Shown here piece after piece: positions 8,147-15,047 of a stretch of 64,000 nt of DNA. Made by a program: the position numbers and the translations under genes. The notes under the pieces are model-generated. The model saw only the letters and a list, made by a program, of their open reading frames with translations, was not told where the DNA came from and did no database searches. Each line of letters starts with the position of its first letter. Within the stretch, counting starts at the first letter, position 1. The DNA is from an uncultured Lachnospiraceae bacterium (lineage in GTDB: Bacteria > Bacillota > Clostridia > Lachnospirales > Lachnospiraceae): contig CANQRR010000012.1 in the NCBI GenBank assembly GCA_947626285.1, positions 1-64,000 of the forward strand, read 5' to 3'.

Positions 8147-9043
8147 TTACAGTATCAAAAGCTTTCTCAAGTCCGGAATTCCCCAGCCTTGCCGGTTTTT
8201 CGGCAGTCTGAGGTCGACCGCCGCTTCCCTCAGCCGCATCTTCACCTGCACATTGGTCAGATATGGTTCCTGCTCCAGCAGCAGCGCAATGCAGCCGCTC
8301 ACTGCGGGCGCCGCCATCGAAGTCCCGCTTTTGCGCGCATAATACTGTCCCTGCCGCCAGCGCGCGGAACAGGAGACGATATTCGTGCCCGGCGCGACAA
8401 GCTCCGGCTTGCAGACGCATTCCTGTGTCGGCCCGCAGCCGGAATAATTGGCGTTTACGTTTCCCTGCCGGCGCCAGAACTGATTTGAGGAGCCGACCGT
8501 GATCACTTTCCTGCTGTTGCCGGGCGCGGTAATACTCATCGGTCCCGGTCCCATGTTTCCCGCCGCTGCCACGACGACCAGTCCGCTGTCCCAGGCGCGC
8601 TCCACATAATCCACGAGCAGCCTGGATCCCTCGTCGTCCTCTCCTCTTGTCGTCCCCGCCGATATGTTCATGATGCGGATATGATAGCGTTCCCTGTTGG
8701 CGATCACCCACTCGATTCCCCGGAAGATATCGATGAGACTCCCCTGCCCTTTGCTGTCCAACACTTTGACATGAAGCAGATTGCACTCCGGCGCGATCCC
8801 GCAATATCTCCCCATTGAGCTTCTTCCATCTCCGCCCAGTATTCCGCTGACATGGCTCCCGTGCGACGCGTCGTCGTAGCATTCTGTCCTTCCGTGTATC
8901 ATATCCACAAATCCTACAATACGATCCGCGTAGTCCGGATGTCTGCAGACTCCGGAATCCAACACCGCAACCGTAATTCCCCGTCCCGTGATTCCTGCCT
9001 TGTGGATCTCGTCCGCATGAAGCTTCGCTCTGACATGATCCAT
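8147..9043 (-). CDS. S8 subtilisin-like serine protease, intracellular type
   Basis: This 298-residue subtilase has the full triad: Asp29 in VAVLDSGV, His61 in SHGSHVSG, and Ser near residue 243 in SGTSMAAP. The oxyanion Asn lies in AAAGNMGPG. There is no signal peptide and almost no prodomain, as in intracellular subtilisins (ISP) and some Clostridia subtilases. A GGGAGGGC Shine-Dalgarno precedes the ATG at 9043. It converges with the lipoprotein gene; 93 bp separate them and contain GC-rich complementary arms that could end both transcripts. The role is probably cytoplasmic proteolysis; a sporulation or germination role is also possible. Confidence 0.9.
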   Translation of the reverse strand: MDHVRAKLHADEIHKAGITGRGITVAVLDSGVCRHPDYADRIVGFVDMIHGRTECYDDASHGSHVSGILGGDGRSSMGRYCGIAPECNLLHVKVLDSKGQGSLIDIFRGIEWVIANRERYHIRIMNISAGTTRGEDDEGSRLLVDYVERAWDSGLVVVAAAGNMGPGPMSITAPGNSRKVITVGSSNQFWRRQGNVNANYSGCGPTQECVCKPELVAPGTNIVSCSARWRQGQYYARKSGTSMAAPAVSGCIALLLEQEPYLTNVQVKMRLREAAVDLRLPKNRQGWGIPDLRKLLIL

Positions 9044-9172
9044 AATACTGCCCTCCCGCTATCAGGATATGCACAAAAAGCATGGGCGTGCAAAAAAGGA
9101 CATCCCTCCGGCCATTTGGCTTTTGGGACATCCTCGCAGTCGGTCCTGTTCTTTTCGAAAGCTCTCCCATCG

Positions 9173-10366
9173 TCAGTCTTCCAGATTCTGACACAGGGTG
9201 ATTACCAGCACGTCGTCCACGGACGGGTTTCTGACAAAGTAGTCTGTTGTCTCAACCCTTCGATAGATTCCATCGTCCCCTCTCTGGCGCGTAATGATGC
9301 GAACCCACTTCTCCCCGCGTCCATACGCATCCAACAGATTGCTGATGCTGAACGTATCCCGGAAAAGCTGCTGATCCTCCGGCGCCATCGTCGACGCTCC
9401 ATGCTCGATCAACTCCGAAAACACGCCGGTAGACGGGCAGGACTGGCTTGTGAAATTCTCGTAGGCCATCATATAGAAACTGTTCCTTGTCAAATTCGAA
9501 AAAATCACCAGCGGATAGCGGATAAAAACCGCATCCATCAGCAGCTGCAGCGCGCTCGAAGGCGGCTGGATCACAAGGATGTCCTCCGGCTCCTCCAGAG
9601 CCTTACGCTTCTCACAGACCTTCCAGAACTCCTCCTCCGGCATCGGTTTCGCGAACAGAAACCCCTGGATGACCTTGCAGCCGCAGGTGCGCAGGAAGCC
9701 AAGCTGTTCCCTCGTCTCCACACCCTCCGCCACCGTCGTCAGCTTCAGACGATGCGCAAAGGTAAAGATGCTTTCGAGCACAATGCGCTCTTTCTCGTCC
9801 TCACAGTTCCTGCTCAGCAGAGATTTATCGATCTTGAGCGTGTCCATCGCAATGTCCTTCACAAAGCTCAGTGTAGAAAGTCCACTTCCGAAATCGTCCA
9901 GCGCCACGGGAAAGCCGGCGTCCCGCGCTCCCCGGACGAGATCCGCGATCCGCTCCCCATGATCCACCAGCGCGGACTCTGTGATCTCGACAACCAGAAG
10001 GCTGTGCTTCACCCCATATTCATCCACCGTCGCGCAGAGCCTTTGTACAAAATCCGTCTCCTCTACATGCCAGCGAGAGAAATTGACCGAGATCGGGAAC
10101 TGCCGTATCCCCTGCTCGCCTTGCCTGCGCAGGAGCGCGCACGCCTGCCTGCAGATATGCCAGTCAAGCTCCGTGATCGCGCTTGACTCCTCCAGCACCG
10201 GAACGAATTCTCCCGGTGAAACCAGCGCACCGTCCGGCTTCACCCAGCGCGCCAGCGCTTCCGCGCCCCTCAGCTTGTTCGTCAGCGCGTCATACTGCGG
10301 CTGATAGTACGCTCTTATCTCCCCCTCATTGATCGCATTCAGAATCTCCGGAACCGTATACGCCAT
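9173..10366 (-). CDS. EAL-domain cyclic-di-GMP phosphodiesterase with C-terminal PAS-like region
   Basis: The start at 10366 (MAYTVPEIL) follows GGGGGATGG. Residues ~8-250 form an EAL domain with all the catalytic signatures I can check: GAEALARW, SVNFSRW, EITES, LDDFGSGLS, LKIDKSLL, TVAEGVETREQ and VIQGFLF. It should therefore hydrolyse c-di-GMP. No GGDEF domain is present. The C-terminal ~130 residues resemble a PAS-type sensor fold, common in Clostridia EAL proteins. It is cytoplasmic, with no membrane segment. It would link an unknown ligand to c-di-GMP control of motility, adhesion or exopolysaccharide. It stands alone: a subtilase lies 129 bp downstream and a repeat-bearing intergenic region upstream. 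Confidence 0.92.
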   Translation of the reverse strand: MAYTVPEILNAINEGEIRAYYQPQYDALTNKLRGAEALARWVKPDGALVSPGEFVPVLEESSAITELDWHICRQACALLRRQGEQGIRQFPISVNFSRWHVEETDFVQRLCATVDEYGVKHSLLVVEITESALVDHGERIADLVRGARDAGFPVALDDFGSGLSTLSFVKDIAMDTLKIDKSLLSRNCEDEKERIVLESIFTFAHRLKLTTVAEGVETREQLGFLRTCGCKVIQGFLFAKPMPEEEFWKVCEKRKALEEPEDILVIQPPSSALQLLMDAVFIRYPLVIFSNLTRNSFYMMAYENFTSQSCPSTGVFSELIEHGASTMAPEDQQLFRDTFSISNLLDAYGRGEKWVRIITRQRGDDGIYRRVETTDYFVRNPSVDDVLVITLCQNLED

Positions 10367-10488
10367 AAAACACCATCCCCCAATATCGTCTTGTCCTCTG
10401 TGCAGAGTACGCACATTTGCATTATTGTATCAGAAAAAAGAGGGGGCTACAAGAAAAAATCCTGTTTAATTCACTAAGTATACCGGAC

Positions 10489-10634
10489 GCCCTCACAGGG
10501 ATTGGTCAATGCCACGGCAAACTCAGCTCTCGCACGAGTGCAGACACGCAACGGTGCATAAGCTCGCTAGCGCTTGCTAAGCACCGGCGGCTGCACACGG
10601 TTTGCCTTTGGCATTGCCAATCACCTGCACGGGC
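10489..10634 (+). repeat. Family B long imperfect palindrome, copy 1
   Basis: About 146 bp whose ends fold back on each other: GCCCTCACAGGGATTGG near the left end pairs imperfectly with CCAATCACCTGCACGGGC at the right end, and inside that TCAATGCC/GGCATTG and GGCAAAC/GTTTGCC. A second copy in opposite orientation lies at 14863..15006, recognisable by shared blocks such as CACCGGCGG and GGCATTG. It carries no gene; the shadow ORFs in both copies share peptide fragments (KHRR/KYRR, HCQ/HCN), confirming homology at DNA level. Confidence 0.8.
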
Positions 10635-10699
10635 TGTTCTGAACGAAAGCTCAAAAATAGGACTGGCGTGAACCACATAAGTATGATAGAATGGACTTT

Positions 10700-10715
10700 A
10701 ATGCGTCAACGCATT
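10700..10715 (+). promoter_or_regulatory. Palindromic operator candidate upstream of the ydiB-TRAP operon
   Basis: AATGCGTCAACGCATT is a perfect 7-bp inverted repeat with a 2-bp centre, nested inside wider arms CACATAA/TTATGTG (10672..10721). A -10-like TATGAT lies just upstream at 10682..10687 with no clear -35 box. The layout suggests a LacI/GntR-type repressor site controlling the sugar-acid operon. No regulator gene is adjacent. Confidence 0.55.
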
Positions 10716-10795
10716 TATGTGATAAAGAATCGAACAGAGGAATGCGGCGGCGCAAGTACATATTTCAGAAAGAAGAACTGAAAGGATGAACTGTC

Positions 10796-11674
10796 ATGAG
10801 TGAACGAATCACAGGACATACGGAGCTGCTGACTTTGATGGCGTACCCGATCCGGCATTCGCAGTCCCCGGCCATGCACAACGAGGCGGCCGCCTATCTG
10901 GGGCTCGACTACGCCTACCTCTGCTTCGACGTCGACCAGAGCAATCTTAAGGAGGCGATCGCGGCGATGCGCGCGCTGAAGGTTCGCGGGGGAAACCTCT
11001 CGATGCCGAACAAGATCGCAGTCATCCCCTATCTCGACAAGCTCTCGGAACAGGCGCAGATGTGCGGGGCCGTTAACACGATCGTCAACGACGACGGTGT
11101 GCTGACCGGGCACATCACCGATGGAATCGGCTACATGCGCTCCCTGAAGGACAACGGCGTCGATGTGATCGGCAAAAAGATCACGATCGTCGGCTGCGGC
11201 GGTGCCGGAAAGGCGATGATGGTGCAGGCCGCGCTCGACGGCGTGGCGGAGCTGTCCGTCTTCAACCGCCGCGACGAATTTCATCAGCGCGGCATCGACA
11301 CCGTCGAGATGCTGAACGACAAGACAGACTGCAAAGCCAGCTTCTACGATCTCGAGGACCTGGATCGTCTGAAGGCGGAGATTGCTGACAGCGTGCTGCT
11401 CGCCAACGCGACGAGCCTCGGCATGAAGCCGCAGGAGGGGTTGACGTACATACCAGACGCGAGCTTTTTCCGCCCGAATCTGATCGTGACCGACGCGATC
11501 TACGCCCCGGAGGAGACCGAGCTTTTGCGCATGGCGCGCGAGGCCGGCTGCCGCACGATGAACGGCCGCGGCATGATGCTCTTCCAGGGCGCGGCGTCCT
11601 TCAAGCTCTGGACCGGTCAGGACATGCCGATCGAACACATGAAGGAAGTGCTGGGAATCCATTATGATCTGTGA
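10796..11674 (+). CDS. ydiB: Quinate/shikimate dehydrogenase (YdiB type)
   Basis: This 292-residue protein is in the shikimate dehydrogenase family. LMAYPIRHSQSPAMHN is the substrate-binding Ser-x-Ser region and SMPNK carries the catalytic Lys. AVNTIVNDDG and GCGGAGKAM form the dinucleotide-binding core, and NATSLGM and YAPEET complete it. SMPNK, LMAYPIRHS and NRRDEF match E. coli YdiB, which uses NAD or NADP and oxidises quinate as well as shikimate, more closely than biosynthetic AroE (TMPHK). It heads an operon with a TRAP transporter, so a catabolic role on an imported cyclitol acid is likely (inference). An AAAGGATG Shine-Dalgarno precedes the ATG. Confidence 0.88.
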   Translation: MSERITGHTELLTLMAYPIRHSQSPAMHNEAAAYLGLDYAYLCFDVDQSNLKEAIAAMRALKVRGGNLSMPNKIAVIPYLDKLSEQAQMCGAVNTIVNDDGVLTGHITDGIGYMRSLKDNGVDVIGKKITIVGCGGAGKAMMVQAALDGVAELSVFNRRDEFHQRGIDTVEMLNDKTDCKASFYDLEDLDRLKAEIADSVLLANATSLGMKPQEGLTYIPDASFFRPNLIVTDAIYAPEETELLRMAREAGCRTMNGRGMMLFQGAASFKLWTGQDMPIEHMKEVLGIHYDL

Positions 11675-11784
11675 CCTGAAAAATGGTCTTTGGTTTCGCA
11701 GGAGAGGCACATTAGAATATGGTCTGTCCATTTGTGTGAATCCCTAGCGCTGTATTAAATAAAGAAAAAAAGGAGAATAAGTGT

Positions 11785-12273
11785 ATGAAATTTCTGAAAT
11801 GGCTCGACGACAACCTGGAGGAAACGATCCTGATCCTCCTGCTGATCTGCATGGTCGTCATCATGGGAATGCAGATCGTGGCGCGCTACGCGCTCAACAC
11901 TTCGCTGAGCTGGTCGGAGGAGCTGACCCAGTACCTCTTTGTCTGGTCGGTGTTCTTAAGCATCAGCTACTGCGTGAAAAAACGTATATCGATCAAAATC
12001 GAACAATTCCTGAATATCCTGCCCAAGAAAGGGCAGACCGGGCTGCGCCTGTTGCGTCATACGCTGGTGTTTATCTTCTGCCTGATCATGATTCCGTACT
12101 GCGTGACCTATGTGCGCCAGGCCATAGACCTGCAGGCGACCAGCGCCGCTTTGCACATCCCGATGTATTTCATCCAGTCGGCACCGCTTGTCGGTTTCCT
12201 GCTGCTGACCGTGCGCGTCTTCCAGGCGTGGCTGCGCGAGGCGAAAAATATGTTCGGAGGTAAGAAGTCATGA
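11785..12273 (+). CDS. TRAP transporter small permease (DctQ family)
   Basis: This 162-residue membrane protein has four predicted helices. They include ILILLLICMVVIMGMQIVARY and LFVWSVFLSISY; the WSEEL motif between them is typical of DctQ. It is the small membrane subunit of a tripartite, Na+-driven TRAP carrier. The stop overlaps the start of the large permease gene (ATGA), implying translational coupling. It follows ydiB by 110 bp with a strong AAAAGGAGAA site. Confidence 0.92.
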   Translation: MKFLKWLDDNLEETILILLLICMVVIMGMQIVARYALNTSLSWSEELTQYLFVWSVFLSISYCVKKRISIKIEQFLNILPKKGQTGLRLLRHTLVFIFCLIMIPYCVTYVRQAIDLQATSAALHIPMYFIQSAPLVGFLLLTVRVFQAWLREAKNMFGGKKS

Positions 12274-13556
12274 CCTTATTTATTATGATCATTTTTGTGG
12301 TTCTGCTGCTTCTGGCCGTCCCGGTCGGACTGTCGGTCGGCATCGCCAGCATGATGCCAAGCCTCCTGTCGGACTCTTTCACCGTCAGCGGCGTCTACAT
12401 CCTGCGCTCGGCGCTCGGAGGCGTGAACTCCTATCCGCTGCTCGCGATCCCGATGTTCGTGCTCTCGGGCATCATCATGTCAAAGGGCGGCGTGTCGAAG
12501 AAGCTCTTTGAAGTGTTCAGCTACTTTGTCGGCAGGCACACCGCAGGCATTCCCTGCGCCGTCGTCATCACCTGCCTGTTCTTCGGCGCGATCTCCGGAT
12601 CGGCCCCGGCGACCGTCGCGGCCGTCGGCAGCATGACGATCCCGCTGATGCTGGACATGGGCTACGACAAGAAATTCAGCGTGGCGCTCGTCGCCGTGGC
12701 GGGCGGCTTGGGCGTCATCATTCCGCCGAGCATTCCGTTCATCCTGTACGCGCAGGCGACCGGCGCATCCGTCAGCGACATGTTCATCGCAGGCATTATT
12801 CCCGGCATCCTGATCGCCGTCATCCTGATGGGCTACGCGTACTATCACTGCAAAAAGCACGGCGAGGATAAGGAAAAGATCGAGGCGATCGTCGGCGAGC
12901 TTCACAGCCGTGGTTTCCGTAAGGTCTTCTTCTCCAGCTTCTTCGCGCTGCTGACTCCGGTGATCATTCTGGGCTGCATCTACTCCGGAGTGACTTCCCC
13001 GACCGAGGCCGCCGTGATCGCGGTCTTCTACTCGCTGATTATCAGCGTATTCGTATATAAGACGCTGAAACCGCACGATCTCTGGGGCGTGCTGCGCGAG
13101 GCGGTGCGAACCTTCTGTCCGATCCTGTTCATCCTCGCGGCGTCCGTCGCGTTCTCGCGCATCCTGACGCTGATGCACGTGCCGCAGACCGTTTCTGCCT
13201 GGATGACCAGTGCGTTCACGACGCGCTTCACCATTCTGCTCGTCATCAACCTGCTTCTGCTGATCGTCGGCATGGTCATGGACACCAGTCCGGCCATCCT
13301 GATCCTCGCGCCGATCCTGATGCCGATCGTCGCCTCCTACGGTGTGGACGCGGTACACTTCGGCATCCTCATGGTCGTCAACCTGGCGATTGGTTTCGTC
13401 ACGCCGCCGATCGGCGTCAATCTCTTCGTGGCGAGTTCAATGTCCAAGGTACCGGTCATGGAGATCGCGAAAAAGGCGCTCCCGATGATCATTCTGTTTC
13501 TGATCGCCCAGCTGCTGATCACGTACATTCCGCAGATCAGCCTGGCGCTGGTATAA
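12270..13556 (+). CDS. TRAP transporter large permease (DctM family)
   Basis: This 428-residue protein is almost entirely transmembrane, with about 12 helices. It has the family features GVNSYPLLAIPMFVLSG, GAISGSAPATVAAVGS, GGLGVIIPPSIPFILYA and TPPIGVNLFVASS. It forms the transport channel with DctQ and takes substrate from the DctP binding protein, driven by a sodium gradient. The long minus-strand ORF opposite it (12480..13358) is a shadow rich in Arg/Asp/His. The substrate is probably an organic or sugar acid related to the dehydrogenase in the same operon. Confidence 0.95.
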   Translation: MTLFIMIIFVVLLLLAVPVGLSVGIASMMPSLLSDSFTVSGVYILRSALGGVNSYPLLAIPMFVLSGIIMSKGGVSKKLFEVFSYFVGRHTAGIPCAVVITCLFFGAISGSAPATVAAVGSMTIPLMLDMGYDKKFSVALVAVAGGLGVIIPPSIPFILYAQATGASVSDMFIAGIIPGILIAVILMGYAYYHCKKHGEDKEKIEAIVGELHSRGFRKVFFSSFFALLTPVIILGCIYSGVTSPTEAAVIAVFYSLIISVFVYKTLKPHDLWGVLREAVRTFCPILFILAASVAFSRILTLMHVPQTVSAWMTSAFTTRFTILLVINLLLLIVGMVMDTSPAILILAPILMPIVASYGVDAVHFGILMVVNLAIGFVTPPIGVNLFVASSMSKVPVMEIAKKALPMIILFLIAQLLITYIPQISLALV

Positions 13557-13568
13557 GGGGGTGGGGAT

Positions 13569-14588
13569 ATGAAGATGGTGAAAAGAAGAGCTCTCCTGCT
13601 CGCCGTACTCGCTGCCGGTATGATGCTGCTCGGCGGTTGTCAGGAAAAGGGACAGACCTACGCCTGGGTGTTGGCGACCGCCAGCCCGGAGGACACCGTG
13701 ACCCAGCTCTACGCGAAGAAATTCGCGGAGGAGGTGAACCGACTCTCGAACGGCGAGATGAGCGTCGAAGTCTACGCGAACAGCTCCCTTGGAGGCGACA
13801 CTGAGCTTCTCGAGAGCGTGATGTGCGGTGATATTCCATTCGTCGTGCAGAACACGGCCCCGCAGGTCAGTTACCTACCGCGCCTGTGCCTCTTTGACCT
13901 GCCCTGCGTCTTCAGCGACATCACTGAACTGCATGAGGTGTTGGACAACGAGGCGTTCATGGAGAAAGTGCGCGCGATCTACGCGGAGAAGGGCATCGAC
14001 CTGCTCGGCATGAGCGATCAGAACTTCCGCGTCATGACCTCAAATGTCAACATCGAGGATCTCTCCGATTTCTCGGGCGTCAAGATCCGCACGATGGAGA
14101 ATTCCTACCACATGGCCTTCTGGAACGCGATCGGCGCGAACCCGACCCCAATGGCCTTCTCCGAAGTCTACATCGGTCTCCAGCAGAACACGATTGACGC
14201 GCAGGAGAACCCGTACGAGGTCGTCGTCTCAAACAAATTTTACGAGCAGCAGGACTACGTCGTACAGACGAACCACCTGCCGCACCTGCTGACGCTGATC
14301 ACGAATCAGGACTTCATGGCCGGTCTCTCCGAGGAACAGCAATCCATCATCCGCGAAGCCGCCGCGACCGCCGGGGACTATTCCCGCGAGCAGGCGCTTG
14401 AGCGCGCCAACGACCGCATCGCGATCTGCGAGGAGGGTGGCGCAAAGATCGTGGAGCTCTCTGATGAGCTGCGCGCCCAGATGCGCGAAGCTTCGGATCA
14501 GCTGTACGAACAGATTCGGCAGGCCGTCGGGGACGACGAATTGTACGAGATGTATGTAGGCGACGCGGCTTCAGATACATCTGAATGA
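13569..14588 (+). CDS. TRAP transporter substrate-binding lipoprotein (DctP family)
   Basis: This 339-residue protein begins with a lipoprotein signal (LLLAVLAAGMMLLGGC, modified Cys near residue 21). The DctP/SBP_bac_7 domain follows: FAEEVNRLSNGEMSVEVY, SLGGDTELLESV, LSDFSGVKIRTMENSYH, and GLQQNTIDAQENPYEVV, where the conserved Arg and the Gln/Asn-rich helix contact a carboxylate. It captures substrate outside the membrane for the DctQM permease. The gene order is ydiB-dctQ-dctM-dctP. Spacing to dctM is 12 bp. No hairpin terminator of the classical kind follows; a repeat-filled intergenic region does. Confidence 0.94.
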   Translation: MKMVKRRALLLAVLAAGMMLLGGCQEKGQTYAWVLATASPEDTVTQLYAKKFAEEVNRLSNGEMSVEVYANSSLGGDTELLESVMCGDIPFVVQNTAPQVSYLPRLCLFDLPCVFSDITELHEVLDNEAFMEKVRAIYAEKGIDLLGMSDQNFRVMTSNVNIEDLSDFSGVKIRTMENSYHMAFWNAIGANPTPMAFSEVYIGLQQNTIDAQENPYEVVVSNKFYEQQDYVVQTNHLPHLLTLITNQDFMAGLSEEQQSIIREAAATAGDYSREQALERANDRIAICEEGGAKIVELSDELRAQMREASDQLYEQIRQAVGDDELYEMYVGDAASDTSE

Positions 14589-14670
14589 TTGCGGATTTTC
14601 CGATTTCCTATTGAGTTCCCGGCAAATATCATATATACTCGTGTTTAGTGAACTTCGTATGTTGTATCCG

Positions 14671-14797
14671 GACAGAACCGCACGGTACCCTTCCTGGGAA
14701 CTTTCCCGGCAAAACTGTAGATACATGTTGGGAAGCGGAAAACTTTCTTTTTTCAGTTTGTGCCGGAAAAGCCCCGGAAATCCCTGCGGTTCCTGTC
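14671..14797 (+). repeat. Family A long imperfect palindrome, copy 1
   Basis: About 127 bp that folds into a nearly full-length hairpin. GACAGAACCGCACGG at the left pairs with CCCTGCGGTTCCTGTC at the right, and inside that CCGGCAAAACTG pairs with CAGTTTGTGCCGG. A close inverted copy lies at 37077..37204, also intergenic. Both are bordered by GTGTTTAGTG-like ends. The layout fits a MITE-like or BIME-like mobile repeat or a structured RNA. Confidence 0.85.
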
Positions 14798-14862
14798 TAC
14801 GGCTGCAGTACACGATACACTGCCTTCCGCCATAAGTAGTGCATTTCAAGCAGAAATGGACA

Positions 14863-15006
14863 GCCCGTGCAGTGGGTTGCAATGCCTAAGGTAAACCGTA
14901 GAGGTCCGCCGGTACTTAGCGAATGCGCAGCATGAGCTTAGTTCCGCTGCGTGACCGTAACGAACGGAAGTGCGTTTACCGTGGCATTGACAATCCCTGC
15001 AAGGGC
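14863..15006 (-). repeat. Family B long imperfect palindrome, copy 2
   Basis: Inverted relative to copy 1 (10489..10634). GCCCGTGCAGTGGGTTGCAA at the left pairs with TTGACAATCCCTGCAAGGGC at the right, and AATGCC/GGCATT and GGTAAAC/GTTTACC pair inside. It lies next to family A copy 1 within the same 17-bp inverted repeat frame. Confidence 0.8.
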
Positions 15007-15047
15007 GTTCGGTGAAGTTCACTAAACACGAAGAAAGGAAGTACGAT

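Larger units (their letters stand above)
14589..15047. other. Intergenic region made almost entirely of repeats
   Basis: The 459 bp between dctP and the GH94 gene hold a family A and a family B palindromic element, enclosed by a 17-bp perfect inverted repeat (CGTGTTTAGTGAACTTC at 14640..14656 and its complement at 15014..15030). The right end lies only a few bases before the GH94 Shine-Dalgarno. No convincing sigma-A promoter is visible here, so the GH94 gene is read from within the repeats or by readthrough from dctP. Confidence 0.75.

Noticed and set aside
8067-9194. 375-aa minus-strand ORF overlapping the subtilase gene in another frame
   Set aside because: The subtilase frame has the full catalytic triad; this frame is low-complexity Arg/Gly-rich.
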